Origin: Corynebacterium glyciniphilum AJ 3170
Lineage (GTDB): Bacteria; Actinomycetota; Actinomycetes; Mycobacteriales; Mycobacteriaceae
Direction: 5' to 3'
Assembly (NCBI RefSeq): GCF_007673095.1
Contig: NZ_VDYZ01000006.1
Span: forward strand, 62,001 to 126,000
DNA: 64,000 nt
In this document: positions 54,305-63,509 of the stretch, one piece after another
Numbering within the stretch: position 1 is the first letter of the stretch
Layout of the letters: each line of letters begins with the position of its first letter
Made by a program: the position numbers and the translations under genes
The notes under the pieces: model-generated
The model's input: only the letters and a program-made list of their open reading frames with translations
Databases searched by the model: none
Told to the model about the DNA's origin: nothing

Positions 54305-56706
54305 TGATGCGGCGGTTGTCGGGGTCGTCAGGGTCGTCACACCCGGTCCGGCCGTTGCCCTGCCTCGCCGTGGTGGCGGTGGGCGTGGCGCTGACCCCGG
54401 TCGTGCCTGTCGCAGCGGCGCAGGACGCTCCCTCAGGGGGAACGCTCTGGTCGAATCCCGAGGCACGGTCCGCGGACCCGGAGAGTGGTGTGTCGCTGGA
54501 GATCCTGGGGCAGCAGCCTGCCACGGTCACCGACAGCGGTGCCCTGGACCTGCGGATCCGTGTGACGAACTCATCGGATCAGGAACTGTCGGGCCTGCAG
54601 TTGCGTACCCAGCACCAGAATGCGGTGGACGCACCGGACGGTGTGGCGACGTCCCTGATGTCGAATCAGGGGGAGTACCCGTGGGTGGGTCCTTTCCAGC
54701 AGCTCGACGGCACCCTGGATCCCGGTGAGGAACGGCAGTTCCGGCTGACCGTGCCCGTCGACGGACGTGCCGGCAGTCTCAGTGGCCTGGGACTGGACGG
54801 GCCCGGCGTCTACCCGCTGCTGCTCAACCTCAACGCCGACCTGGGGGGGTCGGGGACGTCCTTCGTCGCCGCGACGCGCACGACCGTGACGGTCACGGAG
54901 ACCGCCGGGACCGCCGACCCCGACGACCCCGACGGCCCCGACGACACAGACCGTCCCGCGGGGATCACCATGCTCTGGCCGTTGTCGTCGAGCGCCACAG
55001 CGGGCGCGGGTCAGGTCGGCGACGCCCCCGAGCCCAATGACCTCTATCTGTCGGACGAGTCACTGGCCGAGGAGCTGCGGCCGGAGGGTCGACTCAGCAC
55101 CCTGTTGTCGACGTACCGTTCAGCGGCCGCCGGCTCCGATGACCTGCAGGAGGCGACGTGCATCGCCATCGACCCTGACCTGCTTGAAACCGTCTCCCGG
55201 ATGAGTGAGGGCTACCGGGTCGGTGAGGCCCCCAGCCCCGTCGAGGAGCCGGTACGGCTCCGCGACCGGTGGACCAGCAACCGCACCGGTGACGACTCCG
55301 TCGAGGGCACCGGTGCCGCCGATGCGGCGTCGTGGCTGGAAGAACTGCGCACCGTCGTCGACGGCCAGTGCACCGTCCCCCTCCCGTTCGGCGGAGCCGA
55401 CGTCGACGCCGTCACCGGGGTCGATGATCCCCGGGTCACCGAACTGTCGGAACGTGGGACGGAGACCATCTCGGAGATTCTCGACACCGACTCCGCCGAG
55501 GGCGTGGTCGTGCCGGGATCGGGATACGTCTCCGATGCCTCGGTACGGCGTTTCAGCACCACCGGCAGAGAGACACCGACCACGGTGCTCGTCGCCCAGG
55601 ACTCGGTGGCCACGAACGACGGTGGAGAGGCCGGAATCGTCACCCTGCCTGGCGGGACGCGTGCCCTCCGGTTCCCGGCCGCGCTGGGTTCCGCGCTCGC
55701 GGCCACCGGGGAAACTCCCACCACGGCCGCCTACAGTGCGCCGGCGTCGCGACGCGACCTCAGCGACGACAGTGCGGCCGAACGGATGGCAGCCGCGGTC
55801 GGCGTCCTCGACCTGGAACTCAGTGGTGCCGGCTCCTCCGACAGCGCGCCGGCCGGCAACGTCATCGCCACTCCACCGGCGGAATGGACGGTGAACGAGG
55901 ACGATGCGGCTACCTGGCTCGAGGCGGTGACCGGCCGTCTGGAGGACGGGTCAGCCCGCGCCGTCTCCTTGGGAGCCGCCCTGCGTGGCGTGGCGTCCGA
56001 CGGCACGGTGCAGGAACCGGAGGCCGACCCCGCTCCGGTGGGTGAGGATGACATCGCCGAGGGGAGAGGTCTCGCCGAGGACCTGCACAACTTCACCCGG
56101 ATCATGGTCGACAACGACAATGTCGCTCTCACCCCCGAGATCTTCACGCGCCCCATGGTCGACGACCTTCTCCGCTCGTTGACGGACACCCGTCGCCGCG
56201 TCGCCGACGAGGACGCCGCCGCCCGGGACCGGGCCACGGAACGTCGGGGGAGCGTCCGCGCCCTGATCCACGAGCTGCGCGAGTCGGTGTCCCTGCTCCC
56301 GCCGGGCAGCGTGTTCACCCGGACCAGTGACTCCTCGCCCCTGATCGTGGTGGCGCGCAACGGTCTGCCCCTGCCGGTGCGGGTGAACGTCGACTACGAA
56401 TCCGGTGACGGGGTCACCCTCAACACGCCCGGGATGCAACTCATTCCCGCGCAGGGGAGCGTCACCCTGCAGATGACGACGTCCTTCCCCTCGAACATCC
56501 GCGAGACCGACCTGACCATGTACCTCGAAACGCCGGATGACATGCGGATATCCGATCCTGTGACGATCCGTATGGCCTCCGGCCCCGGCAGCGGCGCGCT
56601 CGTTGTGGGCATCGGTGTGGCGGTCGTCTTCGGCCTGTTCGCCGTGATCCGGGTGACGAAAAGACGCCGGCAGTTAGCGAACCACCGGGGGCGTGCACGA
56701 AGATAG
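54304..56706 (+). CDS. DUF6049 envelope protein (Rv3909-like)
   Basis: An 800-residue protein between MutT4-like and MurJ, the same place as mycobacterial Rv3909. A signal sequence (PCLAVVAVGVALTPVVPVAAAQ) is followed by a large extracytoplasmic region with an Ig-like segment (DLRIRVTNSSDQELSGLQL), a middle domain of unknown fold, a second beta-domain (LPVRVNVDYESGDGVTL) and one C-terminal transmembrane helix (ALVVGIGVAVVFGLFAVI) with a basic tail. Function unknown; conserved linkage suggests a part in lipid II flipping or its control. GTG 54304 or ATG 54307. Confidence 0.85.
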   Translation: MMRRLSGSSGSSHPVRPLPCLAVVAVGVALTPVVPVAAAQDAPSGGTLWSNPEARSADPESGVSLEILGQQPATVTDSGALDLRIRVTNSSDQELSGLQLRTQHQNAVDAPDGVATSLMSNQGEYPWVGPFQQLDGTLDPGEERQFRLTVPVDGRAGSLSGLGLDGPGVYPLLLNLNADLGGSGTSFVAATRTTVTVTETAGTADPDDPDGPDDTDRPAGITMLWPLSSSATAGAGQVGDAPEPNDLYLSDESLAEELRPEGRLSTLLSTYRSAAAGSDDLQEATCIAIDPDLLETVSRMSEGYRVGEAPSPVEEPVRLRDRWTSNRTGDDSVEGTGAADAASWLEELRTVVDGQCTVPLPFGGADVDAVTGVDDPRVTELSERGTETISEILDTDSAEGVVVPGSGYVSDASVRRFSTTGRETPTTVLVAQDSVATNDGGEAGIVTLPGGTRALRFPAALGSALAATGETPTTAAYSAPASRRDLSDDSAAERMAAAVGVLDLELSGAGSSDSAPAGNVIATPPAEWTVNEDDAATWLEAVTGRLEDGSARAVSLGAALRGVASDGTVQEPEADPAPVGEDDIAEGRGLAEDLHNFTRIMVDNDNVALTPEIFTRPMVDDLLRSLTDTRRRVADEDAAARDRATERRGSVRALIHELRESVSLLPPGSVFTRTSDSSPLIVVARNGLPLPVRVNVDYESGDGVTLNTPGMQLIPAQGSVTLQMTTSFPSNIRETDLTMYLETPDDMRISDPVTIRMASGPGSGALVVGIGVAVVFGLFAVIRVTKRRRQLANHRGRARR

Positions 56707-56710
56707 AGCG

Positions 56711-59700
56711 GTGACTGATTCTCGAGAAGACCCCGGCGACGCCGCACATCCCGGCGAACGGGGGCGGTTCCGCGCCGCCACCCCGCCGGCGAAAGCTGCG
56801 CCATCCCGGTCCTCCCGCTCCTCCGGATCGACCGACCACGACACCAGCGAGGCCACCGGCGGCACCGATCCCGGTGCCGACCACTCGAAGCTGAACATGT
56901 CCCCCGCCGAGCGGGCGGCGACCGACCCGCGGCTGACCAAGGCCACCTCGACAGCATCGAAGGCCGGCGGTTCGTCCGGCACGAGCATGACCGAGGCCGC
57001 GGACGGCAACGAAGGGTCCGGCGCCACAACGGCCTCGGACACCGACGTGGTCCGCGCGACGGGGTCGATGGCGGTAGCCACCCTGCTGAGCCGGATCACC
57101 GGATTCCTGCGGACCGTCCTCATCGGTTCCGCCCTGGGAGCAGAGGTCGCCAGTGCCTTCAACACGGCGAACACGCTGCCGAACCTCATCACCGAGCTGG
57201 TCCTGGGCGCCGTGCTCACCAGTCTCGTCGTCCCGTTGCTCGTCCGGGCGGAGAAGGAGGACCCCGACCGGGGCGCGGCGTTCATCAGACGCCTGTTGAC
57301 GTTGACGTTCACACTGATGATGACCGTGACGGTCATCGCGGTCCTTGCCGCACCCCTGCTGACCCGGATGTCGCTGGACTCCGACGGCAAGGTGAACATC
57401 GGGATGTCCTCCGCGTTCGCCTACCTGGTGCTGCCGCAGATCGTGTTCTACGCGATGTTCGCGGTGATGATGGCGGTGCTGAACACCAAGGGCATCTTCA
57501 AGCCCGGTGCCTGGGCACCGGTGGTCAACAACGTGGTCACGCTGGCTGTGCTGGGCATCTACTACCTGTTGCCCGATGACACGAAGCTCAGCCCCACCGA
57601 CAATGTCACGATCACCGACCCGCACATCATGCTGCTGGGCCTGGGAACCACCGTCGGCGTCGTGGTGCAGGCGGCGATCATGGTGCCGTACCTGCGTAGG
57701 GCCGGCGTGGACATGCGCCCGCTGTGGGGCCTGGACGACAGGCTCAAGCAGTTCGGCGGCATGGCCCTGGCCATCGTGGTCTACGTGCTGATCTCGCAGA
57801 TCGGCTGGGTGCTCAACAACCGCATCGCCTCCGGCCAGGGGGATGCACCGACGATCTACATGCAGGCCTGGCAACTGCTGCAGGTGCCGTACGGTGTGAT
57901 CGGTGTGACCCTGCTGACCGCGGTGATGCCGCGGCTGTCCCGTAACGCCGCCGACGGTGACGACAAGGCCGTGGTCAAGGACCTGACGATGGCGACAAGG
58001 CTGACGATGCTGGCGCTCGTGCCGGTCATCGCCTTCTTCACCGCCTTCGGCACACTCATCGCCCCGGCACTGTTCGCCTACGGGAGCTACTCCCTCGACA
58101 CCGCGAACGTCCTGGGCTGGACAATCAGTTTCTCCGCCTTCACGCTGGTCCCCTACGCGATCGTGCTGCTGCACCTGCGCGTGTTCTATGCGCGCGAGGA
58201 GGTGTGGACGCCGACGTTCATCATCGGCGGCATCACGGTCACCAAGGTCGCGCTGGCGTACGTGGCACCGCACGTCGCCAGTGAGCCGCGCCTGGTGGTC
58301 GTCCTGCTGGGTGCGGCGAACGGCATGGGATTCGTCGCCGGTGCGATCATCGGGCACCGGCTGCTGAAACGCTCGCTGGGACATCTGGGGATGCGCAGCG
58401 TGCTCAAGACCTCCCTGTGGGCCCTCGGGGCCTCTGTGGTCTCGGCCCTGATCGTCTGGCGCCTGGATGCACTCGTGGACCGTTTCCTCATTCCGGACGG
58501 CTTCATGTTCGGGTTCCTCGTCCGCCTGCTGATCTCCGGTGTGGTGTTCCTGGCGATCGTCATGCTGATCCTCTCGCGCTCGAAGCTGCCGGAGGTCATG
58601 ACCGTCGGTGCCACGCTGGCCCGTCTGCCCGTGGTGGGACGGTTCTTCGCCGGTGCCGTCCCCGAGGACGAGGACGGGCGCCCTGCGGCACGTATCACCG
58701 AGATGCCGATCGCCGGGATGGCCGGCCTCACCGGTCAGGACGTGGTGGGCCCTGCGATGCCGCCGCTGTCGGCAGGCCGGGTCCGTGGCCCGCGTCTGGT
58801 CCCCGGTGCCCCGATCCTGCAGGGCCGGTTCCGGCTGCTGTCGGATCACGGTGGCTCACCGGCGGCCCGGCTGTGGCAGGCCCGCGACAACGAGACCGGG
58901 GACCTGGTCGCCCTGACCATTCTCGACCCGCAGGTCGCCGGAGTCGGTTCCCGTGAGCTGCTGGACCGCAGCGCCACGCTGGCGAAGGTCTCGTCCCCGG
59001 GTGTGGCACGGGTACGGGAGATCTGTGACGCCCGGACACTGGTCGTGGTCGTCGCCGACTGGACCGACGGTGCGCCGTTGACCCGGGTGGCGGAGTCCGG
59101 TCCCGACCCGCTGGCCGCCGGTTACGCGATGGCCGATCTGGCCGATGCCGCCGGCGACGTCGCCGAGCTGGGCGGATCGCTGGGCATCGACCACCGTAAC
59201 CGGTTGCGGATCAGCTCGGAGGGCCGTGCCGTGCTGGCGTTCCCGGGTGTGTTGCCCGGCGGTTCGTCCCGTCAGGACGTGCATGCGATCGCCGTGTCCC
59301 TGGACATGCTGCTGAGTTCGGTGCCGTCGCACCTGATCCCGGCGGAGCTCCAGCAGATCCTGGACGACGCCCGGCAGGTCGACGGTGTCGACGCCCGGCA
59401 GTTGGCTACACGGTTGCGTGCGGCCACGACCTCCGAGTCACCGGACGCGGACCTCGTCACCAGTGCCGATGTCGCGCCGAACCCGGAACAACGTGCCGGC
59501 TTCGGCGCTGCGCCGGAGAAGCCGGGACGTACCGCGCTGTCCGTGACACTGACGATCGCCGGACTGTTCCTCATCGTCGCGCTGATCGTCGTCGTGGTGG
59601 CCTACTTCGGCGGTGACCGTCGGGATTCGCCGGTGACCACGGACTCGATCCGTGGCGGACAGTCCACCTCGGCCCAGGCGGCTGCGGAACCGGAGATCGT

Positions 59701-60148
59701 GGGTGTGTCGGAGGCCAGTGAATGGGCCCCGGCCGAGAGCGGCACCGGGACCCTCGACAACCCGGAGGATGCCCCGTTGGTCATCGACGGTGACCCCGCG
59801 ACCACCTGGAGCTCGGCGCAGTACGTCGACCAGCTGGGCGACGGGCCGTCCTCCCTGAAACCGGGGATCGGGCTGCTGCTGTCGCTGGACGAGGCGGCCT
59901 CAGTGACCTCTGCCGACCTGGAGGGTGTGCCGGACGGGACCAGGATCGAGCTGCGCTCGGGTTCCGGTGACGTCACCGCGGTGGACCAGACAGAGGTTCT
60001 GGACGCGGAGACCGCCTCCGGTGGAACATTGACCCTGACCGGTGGGGACGCGCCGGCCGGTGACCGTGTACTGCTGTGGATCACCGAGCTACCGATGCCG
60101 CAGGCTGCCTCCGTGGGGGAGGTCACGGTGCACGGCGTGCGGGAGTGA
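56711..60148 (+). CDS. murJ: Lipid II flippase MurJ with pseudokinase and extracellular domain
   Basis: An 1145-residue MviN/MurJ protein. After a hydrophilic N-terminus (about 115 residues) come 14 or so helices (ATLLSRITGFLRTVLIGSALG, NTANTLPNLITELVLGAVL). From about 690 to 900 is a kinase-like domain (APILQGRFRLLSDHGGSPAARLWQ lacks a standard lysine/HRD set), then a transmembrane helix (LTIAGLFLIVALIVVVVAYF) and a beta-rich extracellular domain. In mycobacteria this pseudokinase binds FhaA after phosphorylation. GTG 56711 leaves a 4-base gap after DUF6049; GTG 56693 is an alternative. Confidence 0.94.
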   Translation: MTDSREDPGDAAHPGERGRFRAATPPAKAAPSRSSRSSGSTDHDTSEATGGTDPGADHSKLNMSPAERAATDPRLTKATSTASKAGGSSGTSMTEAADGNEGSGATTASDTDVVRATGSMAVATLLSRITGFLRTVLIGSALGAEVASAFNTANTLPNLITELVLGAVLTSLVVPLLVRAEKEDPDRGAAFIRRLLTLTFTLMMTVTVIAVLAAPLLTRMSLDSDGKVNIGMSSAFAYLVLPQIVFYAMFAVMMAVLNTKGIFKPGAWAPVVNNVVTLAVLGIYYLLPDDTKLSPTDNVTITDPHIMLLGLGTTVGVVVQAAIMVPYLRRAGVDMRPLWGLDDRLKQFGGMALAIVVYVLISQIGWVLNNRIASGQGDAPTIYMQAWQLLQVPYGVIGVTLLTAVMPRLSRNAADGDDKAVVKDLTMATRLTMLALVPVIAFFTAFGTLIAPALFAYGSYSLDTANVLGWTISFSAFTLVPYAIVLLHLRVFYAREEVWTPTFIIGGITVTKVALAYVAPHVASEPRLVVVLLGAANGMGFVAGAIIGHRLLKRSLGHLGMRSVLKTSLWALGASVVSALIVWRLDALVDRFLIPDGFMFGFLVRLLISGVVFLAIVMLILSRSKLPEVMTVGATLARLPVVGRFFAGAVPEDEDGRPAARITEMPIAGMAGLTGQDVVGPAMPPLSAGRVRGPRLVPGAPILQGRFRLLSDHGGSPAARLWQARDNETGDLVALTILDPQVAGVGSRELLDRSATLAKVSSPGVARVREICDARTLVVVVADWTDGAPLTRVAESGPDPLAAGYAMADLADAAGDVAELGGSLGIDHRNRLRISSEGRAVLAFPGVLPGGSSRQDVHAIAVSLDMLLSSVPSHLIPAELQQILDDARQVDGVDARQLATRLRAATTSESPDADLVTSADVAPNPEQRAGFGAAPEKPGRTALSVTLTIAGLFLIVALIVVVVAYFGGDRRDSPVTTDSIRGGQSTSAQAAAEPEIVGVSEASEWAPAESGTGTLDNPEDAPLVIDGDPATTWSSAQYVDQLGDGPSSLKPGIGLLLSLDEAASVTSADLEGVPDGTRIELRSGSGDVTAVDQTEVLDAETASGGTLTLTGGDAPAGDRVLLWITELPMPQAASVGEVTVHGVRE

Positions 60149-60172
60149 CCACCGGATCACCGACATCAACCG

Positions 60173-60216
60173 AAGTATAGTGCCGTATCCAGTTTTCTGG
60201 ATACGGCACTATACTT
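60173..60216. repeat. Perfect 20-base-arm inverted repeat at the murJ/island junction
   Basis: AAGTATAGTGCCGTATCCAG (60173-60192), loop TTTT, then its exact complement (60197-60216). A partial third copy, TTCTGAATACGGC, follows near 60224-60236, resembling TTCTGGATACGGC of the right arm. It lies 24 bases after the murJ stop and before hsdM. It could be a bidirectional terminator, a recombination/attachment site, or a small non-autonomous element. Confidence 0.85.
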
Positions 60217-60285
60217 TGCGATACTTCTGAATACGGCGGGTGTACCGCCCTGGCTCGAACACCTGCGCCGACCTCCTCGGCCCCC

Positions 60286-61788
60286 ATGTCGGATGCTCCC
60301 GATACCATGAACGTCGTGATCACTGGTGAGCTGAAGTCCCGCGTCGACGCCGTCTGGAATGCCTTCTGGACCGGCGGTATCTCCAACCCGTCCGAGGTGG
60401 TCGAGCAGATCACCTACCTGCTGTTCATCCGCCGTCTCGATGACCTGGAGACCATCGGGGAGCAGAAGGCGGCTTTCAGTGGGAAGCCGTTCACTGACCG
60501 GCGGTTCCGTGACGACCAGCAGGACTACCGCTGGCACATCTTCAAGGACTTCGATCCGGAGACGATGTTCACCACGGTGTCCACCGGGGTGTTCCCGTTC
60601 CTGCAGTCGCTGGGCCGTCGGGACAACGGCGAGGAGTCGACATACGCCACCCACATGAGGGACGCCCGGTTCACCATCCCCACGCCGAACCTGTTGGTGA
60701 AGGTGGTCGGCCTGATCGACCAGATCGAGGTGACCAACCGGGACACGAACGGCGACCTGTACGAGTACCTGCTGTCGAAGCTGTCGAGCGCGGGGGTCAA
60801 CGGTCAGTTCAGGACGCCACGGCACATTATCGACATGATGGTGGAGATCATGGAACCGGGGGAGAAGGAGACGATCTGTGACCCGGCGTGCGGTACGGCG
60901 GGCTTCCTGATCGGTGCGTCGGAGTACATCCGGGAGCATCACCGCGATGCCCTGCTGAATCCGAACCTGCGGGAGCATTTCCACGAGGACATGTTCCATG
61001 GTTTCGACTTCGATTCGACGATGCTGCGTATCGGGTCGATGAACATGCTGATGCACGGGATCGAGTCGCCGGACATCCGGTACCGGGACTCGTTGAGCGA
61101 GAGTGTGTCTGCCGAGGAGGATTCGTATTCGTTGATCCTGGCGAATCCTCCGTTCGCCGGGTCGTTGGACTATGAGACGACGGCGAAGGACCTGTTGTCG
61201 GTGGTGAAGACGAAGAAGACGGAGCTGCTGTTCCTGGCCCTGTTCCTCAAGCTATTGGAGCCGGGTGGTCGTGCGGCGGTGATCGTCCCGGACGGAGTGT
61301 TGTTCGGGTCAACGAAGGCGCATAAGGCGTTGCGCGAGATGCTGGTGGAGAACCATAAGCTCGATGCGGTGATCAAGTTGCCGTCGGGGGTGTTCAAGCC
61401 TTATGCCGGGGTGTCGACGGCGATCCTGTGTTTCACGAAGACGGGCGTGGGTGGAACCGACGAGGTCTGGTTCTACGACGTGAAGGCGGACGGGTTCTCC
61501 CTGGATGACAAGCGCGACAAGATCGCGGCGGATGATCTGCCGGATGTCGTCGCCCGGTGGAAGGAGAAGGAGGGGAGTGAGCGCGATCGTGCCCGGACGG
61601 ACCAGTCGTTCACGGTGCCGGTCTCGGAGGTCCGGGAGCAGGGCTATGACCTGTCGATCAACCGGTACAAGGAGATCGAGTTCGAGGAGGTCGAGCACCG
61701 TGATCCGATGGAGATCCTCGCCGAGATTGAGGCGCTGAACGAGGAGATCGCGAAGGGCACAGCGGAGCTGAAGGAGATGCTGAAGTGA
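60286..61788 (+). CDS. hsdM: Type I restriction-modification methyltransferase subunit HsdM
   Basis: A 500-residue N6-adenine methyltransferase. N-terminal HsdM domain (VDAVWNAFWTGGISNPSEVVEQ), motif I DPACGTAGFLIGASEY, motif IV NPPF, and the C-terminal coiled coil (EILAEIEALNEEIAKGTAELKEML) that meets HsdS. It modifies a bipartite target set by HsdS. Start 60286 or ATG 60307. hsdS overlaps by 4 bases. No hsdR is in the window; it may lie beyond the right edge. Confidence 0.95.
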   Translation: MSDAPDTMNVVITGELKSRVDAVWNAFWTGGISNPSEVVEQITYLLFIRRLDDLETIGEQKAAFSGKPFTDRRFRDDQQDYRWHIFKDFDPETMFTTVSTGVFPFLQSLGRRDNGEESTYATHMRDARFTIPTPNLLVKVVGLIDQIEVTNRDTNGDLYEYLLSKLSSAGVNGQFRTPRHIIDMMVEIMEPGEKETICDPACGTAGFLIGASEYIREHHRDALLNPNLREHFHEDMFHGFDFDSTMLRIGSMNMLMHGIESPDIRYRDSLSESVSAEEDSYSLILANPPFAGSLDYETTAKDLLSVVKTKKTELLFLALFLKLLEPGGRAAVIVPDGVLFGSTKAHKALREMLVENHKLDAVIKLPSGVFKPYAGVSTAILCFTKTGVGGTDEVWFYDVKADGFSLDDKRDKIAADDLPDVVARWKEKEGSERDRARTDQSFTVPVSEVREQGYDLSINRYKEIEFEEVEHRDPMEILAEIEALNEEIAKGTAELKEMLK

Positions 61789-62981
61789 GCGACGGACCGT
61801 GGGAACTGCCGGCCGACTGGCGGTGGGCGACGTTGGGGGAATTGATCAGTCCAGCGAAGCCCCAACGCGCTGGTGATCGAGATCTCCCCATCCTCTCCAT
61901 GACGATGCACAATGGGTTAGTCGATCAATCATCGAAATTCACAAAACGGGTCGCAGGGGCAGACCTTTCAGGTTACAAAGTAGTCGAACATGGCCAACTA
62001 GTTGTAGGATTTCCCATTGACGAAGGGGTCCTAGATTTTCAGAGTTTATACAATCAGGCTATCGTCAGCCCCGCATACCAAGTATGGAATATAGAGGATA
62101 ATTCTTCAATATATCCAGAATTCCTTTTGCGATTCCTCCGATCCGATACCGCACTTACCTACTACTCCGCCAAACTTCGCAGTTCTACCGCACGCCGACG
62201 ATCACTCAATCGTGGAGATTTCCTAAATCTTCCTGTCCCCCTCCCTCCCCTGTCGGAGCAGCGGCGGATTGCCGAGATCCTCGACAGAAAAGTCGGGCTC
62301 ATGGAAAAATCTTGCCAGCTAGACAACGAGATCGAAGAACTCACTGGAAGCATATTCGACAGAATGTTTCCTGCGAGAACTTTTCCGCACATTCACTTTC
62401 GGGACATAATTCAGCGAATCGATAGCGGGACGAGCCCAAAATGTGATAGCCAGCCAGCAAGACCAGGACAGTGGGGAGTACTCAAGCTTAGCGCCGTGAC
62501 CTCTGGAAAATATATCCCTGAAGAGAATAAACTATTCCAAGGGATCATTGAACCCTTGAGGAAGAATGAAGTCCATTCTGGAGACCTACTAATGACGAGG
62601 AAGAACACACCGGAACTTGTCGGGGCAGCATGCCTAGTCGAAGAAGAACACCCAAATCTCCTTATTCCCGATCTGATATATAGAATTGTTCCCGACTATG
62701 AGAAAGTACGCCCCTCCTACCTCCAGAAGCTCCTGATGCGGCCGGCTATGCGCCAGAGAATTCGAGCAATCTCAGGCGGATCCTCCCAAAGCATGTCGAA
62801 CATATCAAAATCTCGCCTTCAGGAAGTAAGTATTCCGCTCCCTCCACTTGCTCTGCAGATAGAGTTCGACAAAATCAGAGAGAAACTGATGGCGTACCAA
62901 GAACGTGTAACGACCAGATCTGACTCTCTGAACAGTATGTTTACCGCAATTCAGTCCCGGGCTTTCCGCGGGGAGCTCTGA
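61785..62981 (+). CDS. hsdS: Type I restriction-modification specificity subunit HsdS
   Basis: A 398-residue specificity protein with two target recognition domains (about 1-150 and 195-345), each followed by a conserved helix region (VPLPPLSEQRRIAEILDRKV and SIPLPPLALQIEFDKIREKL). Start GTG overlaps the hsdM stop. From about 61900 to 62960 base composition is clearly more AT-rich and uses codons rare nearby, as often seen when recognition domains are swapped horizontally. The target sequence cannot be read from this. Confidence 0.94.
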   Translation: MSDGPWELPADWRWATLGELISPAKPQRAGDRDLPILSMTMHNGLVDQSSKFTKRVAGADLSGYKVVEHGQLVVGFPIDEGVLDFQSLYNQAIVSPAYQVWNIEDNSSIYPEFLLRFLRSDTALTYYSAKLRSSTARRRSLNRGDFLNLPVPLPPLSEQRRIAEILDRKVGLMEKSCQLDNEIEELTGSIFDRMFPARTFPHIHFRDIIQRIDSGTSPKCDSQPARPGQWGVLKLSAVTSGKYIPEENKLFQGIIEPLRKNEVHSGDLLMTRKNTPELVGAACLVEEEHPNLLIPDLIYRIVPDYEKVRPSYLQKLLMRPAMRQRIRAISGGSSQSMSNISKSRLQEVSIPLPPLALQIEFDKIREKLMAYQERVTTRSDSLNSMFTAIQSRAFRGEL

Positions 62982-62986
62982 CCAAG

Positions 62987-63506
62987 ATGCTCACCTACGA
63001 CAGATTCATGCTGCCTGTGCTCCGCATCTTGGCCAACAGGCCCTTCCTCCGCAACTTCTCGAGGCCAACGTCCCACCTTAGACCCCGTCGAACAGATCGA
63101 CGACGGCATCCAATGCCTTAATTCCACCATCGCCGATGAAATTCTCTCCAGGTTCCACAACAACGCCCCGTCTTTCTTCAAAGAGGCATTCCCCAAACTT
63201 CTCATCGCCCTTGGCCTCAGCAGAATCTACGTCCAGGCGAAACGCTACGCACCAGACAATCCAGTCAGCAGGCCGGCAATCCAGGCATTCGTCGGCACCC
63301 TGCAGGGTGCCCAAGCCCACCAAGGAGTTTTTCTCACGACTGGACGGTTCACTGCCGGAGCCCGCGACTACGCCGAAGCCATCCAGTCGCGGGTGATCCT
63401 CATCGACGGATCACGGCTCACCAACCTCATGATCCAGTACGGCGTCGGCGTCCAGGTCGAACGCACCATCTCCATCGTCAAGGTCGACGAAGAATTCTTC
63501 GAGTAG
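62987..63506 (+). pseudogene. mrr: Decayed Mrr-type restriction endonuclease gene
   Basis: Begins 5 bases after hsdS with ATG and MLTYDRFMLPVLRILANR, like the Mrr N-terminal winged helix. This frame is lost near 63060, and the gene resumes in another frame at 63078: LDPVEQIDDGIQCLNSTIAD, PSFFKEAFPKLLIALG, then SRIYVQAKRY and the conserved tail PAIQAFVGTLQG, GVFLTTGRFT, VILIDGSRL, MIQYGVGV, ending VDEEFFE at the TAG 63504. Most of the N-domain and the segment with the catalytic GDxGxDG are missing, while the QAK is kept. At least two deletions, so inactive. Confidence 0.85.
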
Positions 63507-63509
63507 TCC

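Noticed and set aside
63136..63396. 86-codon open frame as a real gene
   Set aside because: It is out of frame with the Mrr-like coding sequence on the same strand and has no recognisable product.
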